Assembly: GCA_036924285.1 (NCBI GenBank)
Contig: JAYKYS010000009.1
Coordinates: 16,740,001 to 16,804,000 of the forward strand
Source of the DNA: Asterella californica
Taxonomy: Eukaryota > Streptophyta > Marchantiopsida > Marchantiales > Aytoniaceae
Reading direction: 5' to 3'
DNA length: 64,000 nt
Of the stretch, positions 11,483 through 23,108 are shown piece after piece; position 1 is the first letter of the stretch, and every line of letters starts with the position of its first letter. The translations under genes were made by a program, and so were the position numbers. The notes beneath the pieces were generated by a model, which saw only the letters and a list, made by a program, of their open reading frames with translations, searched no databases and was not told where the DNA came from.

Positions 11483-14400
11483 ATGAAGAAATCATCCATG
11501 AAAGTAGAGCACGATGTACAAAAGAAGTGGAGGACAGTGTGTTCGGATAACATCAAACGCTCAAGTAGTAAGTACAAGGTTTTGAACCTCAAATCGAGTC
11601 TATAGGTTCTTGTCTTCCTTTTTTCCAAGGTAACGACCGCCCTTACCATGGACGTTGCTTGAGGAAGAGAATTCGCCGACTTGTAAATTGCCGTGAGTTA
11701 CATCTGGCTGCGGTATACTAAAGACGCAACGCTACAGAAATTTACTAACGATGAAAACTGATAATGTGGATTGCTCCGGCAGGCGGCCAATGATCAAATG
11801 TGCTGAAAGAACGTAAAAGTTCTTTGAGTGAAGCAGCTCATGGGGAAGCATCTTGTTATCGTAGGATCCTCGTCGTGCACATTGCTCGTTAAACCCTGGG
11901 CTGAAGTCCGGCGCGTGAAGGAGCGGCTGACCTCAAGAAACAAGGCATGGAGTCGTTCGGCACGTGACTATGAGTAAGTCTGTACCTGGAGTCCTTGACA
12001 TTTGAACAGAATCGAGTTGTACAATGGAAATTGTAGCGTCGGCCCGATGTTTTCCTCATTTTCTTGGTTTTACCTCAGAGCATAATGTTGCTCTTTTCTA
12101 AGTCGAGGAAAACCTTTGCTGGGTTTTGGATCAGTGACAGATGAACTACTGTTGTGGTTCCGTGATGACGGGATATAAGATCCAGTTTGACAGTGGTACG
12201 AGTATGAGGAGGGGAGGCGGACCCTGTCCGGAAGGATCCGATGGATCGGACTTCAGTCGCTGACGGTAAGTTTCTAGAACGGAGAGGCTGAAATCTTTTC
12301 AGAAGTACCAGTTAGTTTAGAGATAATGGGACTGGAAATTCTGTTCCCAGTAGAAGGTGCAGCTGAGGCTCGTTGCCACCGCTTACGTGTTGGCAACAGG
12401 AGTCTTCGCAGCTTGAGCTGATAAAATTTTCGACTTTAGTTGAATGCAGCATTGTCACCTGGTTTCTCCACTTAAGTTTTTGTGCATTGCCGTCTGCTAT
12501 CTGCACTAGAACGCTCTATTCGTCACATCCATTTGATCAGTAGTTATTACTTGTCGGTGAAGCAGTTTTGACAAGTGAAACTTCAGTCTTGAGGTAATCT
12601 TGTGGGTTTATGTAGCCATAACTGGTGGATATTTGCTGTGTTTTGGTTACAGAAAAGCAGCTCAAGGCAAAGTAGTGTTCAGAAAGTATCTACTGCTCAA
12701 GTAAGTGCCGTCGATGATCTGCAACTTGCACAATTCCTGGTCATGAATAAACAGCGGAAATCGCCTCTCAGAATTGTGGTCTGTATGCTAGTCCATTTCT
12801 GCGGAGAGTTCCTTTGGTCAGAGATAGCTCTGGAGGGTAAGGTTTTGCTTTCTTGAAGGTGAAGCTCAAGTCAAGCTTAAATGACCAGATATGATTCTAC
12901 GTTATAAATAGAAGATTCTTTAGAAATCCGTTTCTGATGAGTTGAGTAAAGTATAGAGGTCCATTTGTATGAACCTGACTTTTGCTTGTTCTTTAAGAAA
13001 GAAACGACTTTGGCGAGTGTGAATATAAGAATTTGAGTATGTGGACATGAAGCGAGTTCCTTCAGGCGGGTTTGGATAAGTCAAGTCCTTACAACTTCGG
13101 GAAGAGCCTAGGGCACAAGTTAATTGCCCATATTTTGGTTTGAAGCAGTTGGCCTCTTGGGAAGGTTTCTTGTGTCAAGGTTTAATAGATCTGGTTGTCT
13201 ACTGGTCTCTGTTCTGAGAACTCGCTGAAATTCGTGCGATGCAGACTGGATTTCGGTTGCTGAGGCGTTGATGTTGATGGCGACAGCTGCGAGAGATAGG
13301 CTTTTGGAAAACCTGGTTGCTGCTTGCGTTTTTGGAGTTAGTGCGGTGGTGATCGGTAGTCTTGGTGAGTCTTATCCAACTTTTTGGTCATAAGAGCGTC
13401 TGCATATATACGGGGTGTTTACCCAAATATTAAGCGATTACTCTATTCCATGAAGTGCTACTTTGGCAAAGATCTCGCCGGTACCTGATTCTACCAAGTT
13501 GAGCGTATAAAATTGTTGAGAAAGTTCAAATTCCGTGACTGTAATTATGTACTGGTGTATCCCTAAACGTATGTCGTATATGGATATTTTGTTCAGGGAC
13601 ACAATATATCCTATCAACAGACACCGATATTGTTGGAGAAAGGGTTTAAACCCTAACCACATAGACTGGCGGTATACCCAGTGGAGAAAGCTGTGAAACA
13701 TAGCGGGAAAATCTTGGAAGATACCTCACAGATATAGGTGCTCCTAGTGAGAAGGTAGAAAGTGATTGTATAATTCGTATATATTCGTCTACGCTACATA
13801 GGACGGGTCCACCCGGAGATGTTCCGAACTGGATAGAATCCCTTGGCCGATTAGGACGATATGAGTTGGGAATGTGTCTTAACTTCGGTTGTCGCCTATC
13901 CTTTTCTCTTAGGAGAAGAGGATACCTTTTTAGTGTATGTTTCCTTGTGTCAAGGCTTCCATCACCGAAGGAAGGTGGTTTAGAGCCCTAGGAGTATCGT
14001 CGTATAGCACGATGCTAAATGGGTAGGTATTTGCGCTGCTATCGACATAGACCTATCCTGACTTTCTTTTGAGCACACAAAGGTGCTGTCGAAGTCAGAA
14101 TCAAGGGTGAGGTGGATGCTACGGAAGTGTGGAAACCAGCATGGTTGGCGTGCATGTGGAATTAGGTATTTGAGTGCACACCTACTCATTATCTCCGGCC
14201 GTGTCAGTGAATTTTGAGATAAATGCTGACCGACTAGCTTTCGGGACATGGACTCTGGCTCGTTGCTTGCTCTGTTACTGTTATAACTAAGATGCACTCC
14301 GCTTCCTTCTTAATTATTGTTCAGGTTCTACTTGTCATTAATTCGGTTCACTTCATTCGCTCAATGTATGCTTTCTTTCCGCCGAACTTGTTTTCCTAGC

Positions 14401-17190
14401 GTCATATGCATTCGAGCTCCTTGGATAGATGACTCACTGTCTGTTCTTGAATGTGTGCTCAGTTTCCAAACCTCAGCTTTTATTATGCACTAGAAAGATA
14501 TACGCGCAGATCAGTTTGCGCAGGTCATCTATGCTGTGCTTCAGTACCAGGGGCCCAATCTTTGGTACACATTCCCATTGTCTGTCCCCTGGTTAGAAAT
14601 ATCCGCCAAGAGAGTGCAAAACGTTAGCGTAGATACACACCCAAACCATCCTCCCCTCGCTCAAACCCCCATCCCCCGCTGTTTTTCTTACTATGTACTT
14701 CTCTGTTCTTGTGGTAGTTAGGTTCTTGAGTGTAAACCTACTCATTACCTACTCATTACCTACAGCTGCATCAGTGAGCTTTGAGCAACATATTGTATTC
14801 TTCTACCTGGCCGGTCGCCACTTCCGGCTGCTTTTGCTGATTATTCTTGAACTCATGTACACTAACTCTCTTCTTTGCGGTCCCTTTCCCACTCCTTGTC
14901 CGCTGTTGAAGCTCTTAACTTGTTTCACGGTGTTAAACTCCAGGATTTCCAGTTTTGCATTAGATTCTTATTCACTTCGATCAGCTTGCATATTGCATAC
15001 TGTACATGTCGGTTACATTGCACTCTATACCAGGGGGAACCATTTCTGGAAATGTGCTTCGCATTACACGTTCCGGTAGGCACACCCACGAACAATTGGC
15101 CAACTCCAGACACCAAGTTACCCACATTTTGCCCCTATTTGCTACTTACTATGTACTGCGACGGGTTATTTGCGGGCTACCTAAGTGCTAGAGCGTGTTC
15201 CTTGACAAAATCTGCCATTGTCGATGTACGAATATATTTACTTCTCTGGTTTCGTATTCACGGGTTACCTCGTACACATGGACCGGTTATCTGTATACAT
15301 TGAGTTGTGCGGCGGGCTTGGGACCGTTTCTGGACCGTGTTTAGCAGCTGTTCGGTGCTTGTTGTCGAATGACTATTAGAGTCAACGTTGGGTTCTACTG
15401 CGCAGAGTCAGATATCAAGATCACATCCTTACATGTATCCATATCCTAATGGTCTCCATGACGGAGATGCTTTTTGTGCATGGTAACATGCAGCCGTTTT
15501 GCTGTCTCTTCCAGATAATTTTCCAACTGGTTGCCTTATTTCGTGAAATGCATAAGAACCACTAATTCAGTCGCCTACACAGAACCAAAGAACAAGAAAT
15601 TACTCCATGGCTGTTTTCTCGGACTCCTATTGGTATCTTGGTGCTCTTTCTACGCGTTTCCTCTCTTTTCCTCTCTATACTGGAGTGGGTTAAGACCTAA
15701 TGTGCGACTTCAGTACTCACTTATCCTGTTGACGAGAAATTTGGGTTCACTATTAGAATCTCAACATATCCCTCGTACAAGCGATTGTTTGTTTGTGAAG
15801 GACTCAAGAGGGGTGCACCAAGAATACTGAATCTGGTACAGTTTTCTCATGGGTTTAGCTCTGCTGCCTTTAACAACTTGGGCCTTTTACCTTTAACTGG
15901 GGCCCTACACATCATTTGCCTGATTAATATGATGTCATTGGCTTTTCACTCGACTGGAGATGACGCGCAAAATCGTAACTCTTTTGTGATGTTCTCAACA
16001 GATAGTGAATTTGACCAAGCACAGGCGTTCCAAGGACTATAGAAGATTAGTGATGCTTGGACTGGACGGAGCACTAGACGCCCTCGGTATGTAATCTTTC
16101 CTCTAAAAGTTTATGACCTTTAAGTTAACAGAAAAGCTTTCCTTTCTTTGTCACTGACAATGCGTATCACACAAAACGGATCAGATGCCAGGTGTTAGGT
16201 GTTTAGGTTAGGTTTGATGATGATGCTGTTTCTGGTGCATTGTGCCCCATGTACTTTCGTCAGTATTATGAGCTTTCAGTTGCTGCCAACCGCGTTGGTC
16301 ATATGAGCCCTCTTAGAGAAAAAAGAATTTGATGATATATGGCAATGATACCAGAGGCCACTTTTGAATATCAGTTTTTGGCAGATATTTAAACATTGAT
16401 GTCAGACAAATGCAAGCTTGGGTGTAACATACAGATCTCTATGATCTCTTGTCCTCGAAGCACTTTTGTGAACTCTCCTGGCCAATAACAGAATGGAGGA
16501 TGTTACTGATCTCTTAGTAGTCAAGTCAGCTCAGCCTTTTAGTGCAACTGCTAGATCATGACACGTCTATATTTCTTCAAAAGCGTTCATGGAAGTTTCC
16601 TTCTGCAAATCATCTTGGGAGCTAGGTACCCCGGTATCGGTAAGCTCACTGTATTTCGAAGATTTGTACGCCCGCTGTGCGGATATTACTCGAACATTCA
16701 CTTCTCTCCTTGATATGCATCCCGAGTCCAGAACGAATCCTTCACGGCAGTATTGGTCGGCGAGTGAAGAAGTCAAACTGATACTTAAGAACAAGGTGAG
16801 TTAGCTTTGTTGCTTGGAAGCAGCGGAAGTTTACCAGTCTGGGCTACCGAGAGTCAAATATTGGGGGGAATAGGAGCCTAAGTCGTGAATTTCAAGGTTA
16901 CAGACACGGACCATCACAGTAATGCGCGTCACGCAACATTGGTTGTCTAGGTCGGCAAATGGGAAGGTGTGAACAGCAGGTCAAGGCCCAAGACACGTTT
17001 ATTCCCGTAGACCTAGCACGGGACACGGTTGCTTCAAAAGACAAGTTTTACTTTCAGTGTTGGGTGTAGTCTGCCTACGTCTTCTTTTGCAGATACGAGG
17101 TCCGTGTCGTCTCACGTCGTAAAAGCTGTTTACAGTTTCCAACAGCGTGCGTTGAGTCGTGGACTGTGTGTCTGCCGTGTGAAGGTTTGT
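11483..17190 (+). CDS. Unrecognised spliced gene, exon candidates only
   Basis: I do not recognise this gene. Several segments look like exons by flanking splice sites and open frame: 11483-11567 (starts MKKSSMKVEHDVQKKW, donor GTAAGT), 11865-11973 (KPWAEVRRVKERLTSRNK; phase agrees with the previous exon), 12194-12265 (WYEYEEGRRTLSGRIRWIGL), 12653-12700 (KSSSRQSSVQKVSTAQ), 13066-13137 (AGLDKSSPYNFGKSLGHK), 13245-13364 (a hydrophobic segment, NLVAACVFGVSAVVIGSLG), 16002-16086 (KDYRRLVMLGLDGALDAL), about 16650-16797 (YARCADITRTFTSLLDMHPE, donor GTGAGT) and about 17092-17190 (SHVVKAVYSFQQRALSRG). The three segments from 12194 to 13137 join in one phase; other joins do not, so exons are missing or wrongly bounded. 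The hydrophobic segment suggests a membrane anchor. The intron 13365-16001 contains the R1 repeat family. It may be one gene, two, or a decayed one. Confidence 0.35.
14081..15240 (+). mobile_element. Repeat block homologous to the PhoD intron block
   Basis: R1 modules occur at about 14081-14250 and 14692-14800. The stretch 14770-15240 aligns with 2840-3320. Shared marks include the GGGGGAACCA box, GAAATGTG, CAACTCCAGACaCCAAGTTA-like text, TTTGCCCCTATTTGCT and a run near TCTGCCATT. The overlapping plus-strand open frames here (up to 142 codons) resemble no protein I know and are part of the repeat. Edges are undefined. Confidence 0.55.
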
Positions 17191-20100
17191 CAAAGCCTTG
17201 ATTCCATCAGAACATGCAGCTACGTCTTTGAAATGCTTGCACTTCTGTTGACATAACAAGAAGAATGCATGGGCTTCACGAAACGACAGCAACGAGCTGG
17301 AGGCCCGTCAAATAAGAAGTTTCTTGTAAGATTTCTGACTTTGTTGGGTTGTTAGAATATATTATCAGGATCTTGACGCACCCAGCAGTTGCGTTTTGAA
17401 CCCGAGCTGATATCGCAAAAGTCTCGGTGGCCCTTGCATGGGTGACATTGTATCCAGATATTCGGCACGCTTCCTTTTGTAAGGAGAATGTCGTAACCAT
17501 TTGGAGTGTCAAGCTCTACCCGACACGACATATCCAAATCCTGTCCACTGCTATGCCTCAAACTTGCCTCCTTTGCACTTTCAAGTTCTTAGAAGCAGCG
17601 TTGGCATGTAATACACGAACTACCGTATGTCGTTGATATCGCACGTGTAAAGGGCCTTCTACTGTATAGAATTGTTTCACCTTGACTTAGGGAGGTAGAA
17701 CTTCGTTACAGTATACGGCAACAGTTAGTTTTGACGCCGTATGGATGGATTGAGTACCGGGTGGATGTTATCCAACTCACAAGGCAGGGGTTCAATCTAA
17801 TCTACATTGTAAACTACTTGAATCAACAGATCATCGTATGTTTTTCTTTTTAATATATCGGTGCTTCATTACATTAATTCTTTTTAACTTTTCGCGCGGT
17901 GGGACATTTTGAGTCCTTCCAAACAACAACTGGAATTTAGGTTATCTTAATTGTTTTGTTCAGTTGAGACATTTTGAGTCGTTCCACACGATAAACTGGA
18001 ACCTTTTAATAGTTGAAGTGCACTCAGTGACTATGCTGAAATATGAATAGCTAGATTTAATCAAAACACTGTCAATTTTATAGATATTATTCCGTATTGT
18101 TTAGTGCTAAGATGTCAAGACATCAGTTTAGATTTTCTCACTCTTTTAACTTCCAGTTCAGGTTTTATCACTCATCTAACTTTCAGTGTGAAAAGTGTTA
18201 CGCTAAACAGTTTTCTCCAGATAATGTTCTTTTCTGGACCTGTGTCAGAACTTGCATACCAGAACGATTGCATTAAAGATCGCTCAAGAGATGTTGAAAA
18301 ACTATTCTCTTCAGGTCTCGTGCACTCTTATTTTGTTTCCTTAAATGGTCGCGCACTGAAAGAGTTATTTAATTTACGAGCGAACTTAATTAACAACACT
18401 ATAAACACTATTTCAGTGAGGCTCTAGGAATTCGTCTACACATGTATTACTGTTATAAACGTTACTAAAGTTTAACATTAATAGAATGATACTTCAGCAA
18501 AGGTATGTGAAAATATGAAAATAAAAATTCGCTCTTCAAAAACTGAAACTAAGTTGCACTTTAGTTTAAAGGCTTAAGAGACCTTGGTGTTTTTCAGTTG
18601 TTTCCAGTATTAAGTATTCAGTGACAGAGGTGGATGTTGTTACCTGAAACTTAACCTTACATTTCATCAAGGTCACATGATTGATGTATCGTGAAGAAGT
18701 CAATAGTGATGATAAAATTATGTGAAGATTTACGGAGGATCAACGTTATGTACTCATTAAATAACAAAGAATTACCTTACAACATATATTACCATAGTTA
18801 AAGTTAATGGCCTTCAAAGTTTAACGTATCAAGAAATAATGTTATACACATTAATTTGTACTAGCATTATTGAAATTATTACACTAAATGTAGTTTTGGA
18901 GAAAAAATCAGAGTCCTCGTCATTTCATGTAAACAGATTTGACCATTTTGAAGCGGATAACGCGGATGTCAAAATTCAGAAAATGGAATTCTCTTATTTA
19001 ACATAAGAGAGAATAAAACCCCGAATTGAGCAGCGGGTGACATTGTTTTTAATTGTGCACCACTGATAGGCAACCTTGATCGGTTGACATTACTCTGAGC
19101 ACATAAAGTTTTTAAAACTATAAAAGTCTGAAATTACAATTCTGATTATCTTATCCTGATATGTGATTAAAATCACGAAAAACTAGCGTTTAAAACGGAG
19201 GCTCCGCGGACGAAACCACTCGTTACCCAGAATTGACACCACAGATCCTGGTTTCGGTTTCATTTCTGAATCCGAGCATGCGATCTATACCAGGCTCTAG
19301 TGTGAGCTCCGCCTTGTTTTAAAGTGGTTCGGCTTCAAATAACTTGATTTACTTTCAGTTTTATTTTGAATTTAAAAATCATTTTGGTTCAAGAGATATG
19401 AATTCAGTTTAGTTCGGTCTTCTTATGATTGGTTCGGTATTTTTTTTTTGAGAAGGGTCAGATAATAATTTAAAATTATAAGAAAATAAGATGTATTTAC
19501 TATTCTACTCTAGATATTATTTTTGAGAGCACGTTTGTCAGCGCCCCCCTTGTGGGTTATATCTGGATCTTCTCGTATCTCCCGTCCAGCTATCATTTAA
19601 TATTTAGAAAAGATTTGATTTTCCTTTCAGTTTCGTACAGAATTTTCATTTAACACTTATATTTCTTTTCTGATAACAGCAAGCAAGCAAAGGTTTCCCG
19701 AAGTTTATCTTGCATCATGTTTAATGTTTAATCTTCTCAACGTTGTTCCAGTCTGCATGAAAAAATAAAGTCATCATATAACCCTCGTGCATTCTGTAAT
19801 TTAGATTGGTTTAAATTCAGTTATTTATAGTTTTAAACGATGTGGTTTGAGTTAAGTTCGTTACTACCTTGAATGGTTCTAGTTCGAACCAAACTAAGGA
19901 TGCATCAGCACCAACTGCATAAGTTTAGCATATAAGCGTGCATAATCACCCAATCTCAGTTCACTTTATGTACGACAATATTCTTACTTTTACAGACGAA
20001 ACATTTTTGCCTGAGAAAGAATCATGTGTCATCTTGGAGTGCTTTAGGTATGGTAGGGTATTATAAATGATATCATAACATTTTTCGCTTTTCCTTTCAT

Positions 20101-21824
20101 TAGAGTATAATTCATCCAAAAATGAATAATAAAGTCTAAATTGTACAGTTTGTTCTCATGTATTATGGTACTTTTACGAAGAGTAGAGCTCCAGAGATGG
20201 TGGTAGTAAAATTAGGGCCATTCCAGACCCTGGTTCTAACATAGTTTCTCTACTATTGGACAAACCAGCAAAAGAATTTCAAATTGGTTCTTGGTTCCGC
20301 GAGAGGTATTACCCCTCTCCATGTAACATGCAGTTTTTCTTTTCTTTTTGACAATGACATCCTATGAATTCTGAAATTCTACTTAAAACTGCGGGATTCG
20401 TTAGCCTGATATTTAAGAGAAAATATGATCAAATTCTATACAAACCAATGATTTAACTGGATGTTTTTAATGAAAAAGAATGCTCAACAAGAAATTGGGT
20501 GGGAAGAAGAAGCTAGCTACACTAGCATTTAAAATCAAAGTTTTAGCTCTTTCGAAGTAGAATTGTACTCTAAGTGAAATTAGCGAGGTTCGTTAGCTTG
20601 AATAATATATGTAGAAGTGATAGTGAGCTTCTTTTCACTAAATTTTTATCTATTCGGTCTCATTTTTTTTAGGTTCAAGGATTAATATGAAAATATCTAT
20701 TCTGTTATTTTTGTGTATCTAAGTTCAAAAAAACAAGGCTGTACCAGATTTCTCTGGTCAGTATAAGCTAGAGAATTTGGCTAGAAACCATGAATTCCAT
20801 TAAGACTAATGTGAATACGTTCTATCCAATATTTTTCTGGTCAGTATAAGCTAGAGAATTTGGCTAGAATGAATTCCATTAAGACTAATGTAAATAACTT
20901 CTATCCAATATTGTTGTATATTTGGATCCAAAGAAAATATAAGTTTTTTACTGTATGCAAGAATATATTATAAATTATATTCACGTATGTATCTGGATAA
21001 GGTATTTTTGGATTACTATGTCGAAACATGAAGGAGGTTACTTTATTCATTAAGTTCATGTTAGAGAGATGAAACATTGTACAAGCTGAAGTGAGGATGG
21101 ATCCGAAGAAAAGACTTTGTCACAACTCTTCAAGGCATAGAAGAGGATGAATTAGAGTGCTTGGGGTTATCGGTAGCGTTGTTGTTTGGCTTTCCAAGAC
21201 ACGAGGTGAGTCATTTCACATTTGCGACTTGTCGAAGATGGGGTTTCAGTGGTTAAACTTGGTAACCACAACGCTATGCATGTGGCTTTTAAATGTATGC
21301 TATGACTATCACTTATGATGAAAGAATATATTTTAGGTATGTTTTTGATATAGCTGTTGTTTTCTATGCATGACTTCTATGTGGTTTTAGGTAATATACT
21401 ACAATCACTTCTTGCAGTCACATGATGTTGAGACTCACTGTACGAGCATTCGAGGTCAAGAGATAAAACTTGACAGAATTTTAGCGAGAGATGCCTTTGA
21501 GTTTTCTATTGGTTCGGGAGAGCGAAGTTAAGAGTCAGAAGATCACGGTTAGAAGATTGGTTCCTTGAGTGTCAAGATAAATGAAGAGGTATCTTTTGTG
21601 GATGTTCGTACATGTGGACAGGAGAGTAGTTGGTCAACTACATTCTACTTGCGACAAACAATCAGTTTCAACCACCACTGCTGCTCTTATCAAATACTCT
21701 TTTTCGATTTTCATGGCTGAAAAAATATCCGATAGTTCTCTCTTCACTTGCGGGTATGCACGTTGACAGCACTTAACACCTTCGCTCCGAACCTAACCGC
21801 AAATCTGTCTCCATCCTCATTATC
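17191..21824. other. AT-rich intergenic DNA, no gene seen
   Basis: There are no convincing exons. A 107-codon plus-strand frame at 18104-18427 shows no recognisable motif and no splice context. A local GC-rich island lies at about 19190-19320 (GGAGGCTCCGCGG) with weak inverted symmetry to GAGCTCCGCC near 19305. A direct duplication at 20753-20914 is listed separately. Confidence 0.5.
20753..20914. repeat. Tandem duplication, 83-bp unit, two copies
   Basis: TCTGGTCAGTATAAGCTAGA starts at 20753 and again at 20836. The two units are nearly identical through TCTATCCAATATT, differing by a four-base deletion and a few substitutions. It is a recent local duplication in non-coding DNA. Confidence 0.85.
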
Positions 21825-22280
21825 CTATCTTATTGTCCATCCGATTACAATCGGACTTGTATCTACAGTAAGAACCACCGGCCTTGCACCCTTGTAATCA
21901 ATCCTTCTCAAAACTGGAGGAGATGTTAATAAAGACTTCAGCTTCCGTACCGCATCGATATGCTCTTCCTCCCATCTCAACTTATGACCATTGCGTAACA
22001 ACCCATATAATAGATCCGTCACATGCGCATAATAAAGAATCCAAATGTGACAGAATACACAAGCACTCAAAAATCTTCTTATTTTTGTCAAAGAGTTGCA
22101 AACCTCCTTCATCTTCCCAATCGCTTCCACTTTGTTTGGGTCTGGCTTCCGACCAAACGACTCACACAAATGATCAACGATCAGAACTTCTCTAACCTCA
22201 AATGTAGATTTCGCACCTGATAACATGAGATGAACTTCTTCAAGCCGAGATATGATCTTCTCACAATCTGCGATGTGATC
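21825..22280 (-). pseudogene. Ty3/Gypsy RT thumb and RNase H fragment
   Basis: On the minus strand the text runs from the end of the reverse transcriptase to the start of RNase H. It shows ADCEKIISRLEEVHLMLSG, then KPDPNKVEAIGKM, TKIRRFLSACVFCHIW (family form: E-x-RRFLGAC-x-FY), then LLTSPPVLRRIDY and VVLTVDTSPIVIGWTIR. The usual catalytic D of RNase H is present in TVDTSP, but everything before and after is missing, so this is a truncated copy. It comes from a different family than the intact element at 26205-35156. A second fragment of this family lies head-on at 22330. Confidence 0.8.
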
Positions 22281-22329
22281 GATGACGTATTATTGACACC
22301 CTCTCTGATCTAATGCTTCATCCTTAACA

Positions 22330-22557
22330 CTTATGTGAGTGGTTTGGAGATAAACTTGATCCTAGTAAAGTAGACGTCATATAGCGGATGAAAGATACTT
22401 GCAACTCACAACAAAGGTGCGAAGGTTTCATGGTGCTTGTGTCTTTTATCACGTGTGGATTTCTCATTTTGCACATGTGATAGATATTCTTTATGATCTA
22501 TTGAGAAAGCACAAGAGGTTTGCATGGGAGGAGAGGTATACTAAAGCGGTGTCGTAG
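22330..22557 (+). pseudogene. Ty3/Gypsy RT/RNase H fragment, inverted
   Basis: The plus strand encodes the same protein segment as the neighbouring minus-strand fragment. It reads DKLDPSKVDVI, a stop, RMKDTCNS, a frameshift, then VFYHVWISHFAHVIDILYDL and RFAWEERYTKAVS followed by TAG. Stops and a frameshift make it a pseudogene. With 21870-22150 it forms an inverted repeat of about 200 bp with a spacer of similar size. Confidence 0.75.
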
Positions 22558-22682
22558 CGAGAGCCTTTCCTTTGAGCAAGGGCGTACCTTCTGGCTGTGG
22601 TTAGCGATCGATGCACAGCAGAGCGACTAGTATCTCGTAGATTTCTTCCTAATTTCCTCGATAACTAAGCACTTTCTTTCTC

Positions 22683-22886
22683 TCAGTAAAGGGTCAAGAT
22701 AACTACACGAAAACGTTGGATGATCATGGGCACGACAAACGGGATATGTGATGACATGATCTCTCGGTAGTATTCCTCTCCAAAGTTTCTCACTACTAGG
22801 GCTTCGTACATGGCTTTGGGTCGACAGATGTGTCTTATCTCGCACTGGGTGTTAAAGTTTACAGGAGGGAGCTGATTTAGATCCAT
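22683..22886 (-). CDS. Small ORF, module B of a paralogous pair
   Basis: I do not recognise this 67-residue protein. It begins MDLNQLPPVNFN, has a central RNFGEEYYREIMSSHIPFVV, and ends in a hydrophobic VVILTLY. A second copy near 39357-39587 matches it from MDLN to the terminal TLY-stop once a frameshift in that copy is allowed. Over the first 46 codons I count 19 identical residues, of which about 14 are encoded by synonymous different codons, which points to past selection on the protein. The upstream neighbour 22893-23108 is a paralogue (FG-x2-F/Y...VM/IM...P-x-V/I...). The stop of that ORF is followed after six bases by this ATG. It may be an accessory gene of an old transposon or a small host gene family. 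Confidence 0.5.
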   Translation of the reverse strand: MDLNQLPPVNFNTQCEIRHICRPKAMYEALVVRNFGEEYYREIMSSHIPFVVPMIIQRFRVVILTLY

Positions 22887-22892
22887 CTTTCG

Positions 22893-23108
22893 TTAGATGA
22901 GGATAAAGACGGTGAGATCCCATTCTTGGCCGTAAGTGACAACAGGTAAGATCACAGGGACAGGCGAGAGCATGACTTGCGCGGTAAAGTTATGCCCGAA
23001 GGATCCTATCAGAAACTGTTGGAAATGAACGCGTTCCATGTACATCAGTTTGATTTGGAAAGGGTTTCGGAAAGGGAATCTAGGCGGTAAGTAGAGTCCT
23101 TCGTCCAT
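22893..23108 (-). CDS. Small ORF, module A of a paralogous pair
   Basis: I do not recognise this 71-residue protein. It starts MDEGLYLPPRFPFRNPFQIK, continues through FLIGSFGHNFTAQVM and SPVPVILPVVTYG, and ends DLTVFILI. Its pattern (LPP..F, FG..F, VM.S..P.ILP, hydrophobic end) repeats that of module B directly downstream, so the two look like an ancient tandem duplication. The join is TAA-CGAAAG-ATG. The second copy at 39.4-39.7 kb keeps the same order and the same TAA-CGAAGA-ATG join, although its module A is frameshifted. The join also resembles a branch-point-like CTAAC followed by AAAG, so an intron-like reading is possible. Confidence 0.45.
   Translation of the reverse strand: MDEGLYLPPRFPFRNPFQIKLMYMERVHFQQFLIGSFGHNFTAQVMLSPVPVILPVVTYGQEWDLTVFILI

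Noticed and set aside
14693..15303. Overlapping 128- and 142-codon plus-strand frames
   Set aside because: They lie in the dispersed repeat block whose other copy (2.8-3.3 kb) does not keep the frames.
17750..17830. tRNA-like text (GGGTTCAATC)
   Set aside because: No acceptor stem or anticodon arm can be built around it.
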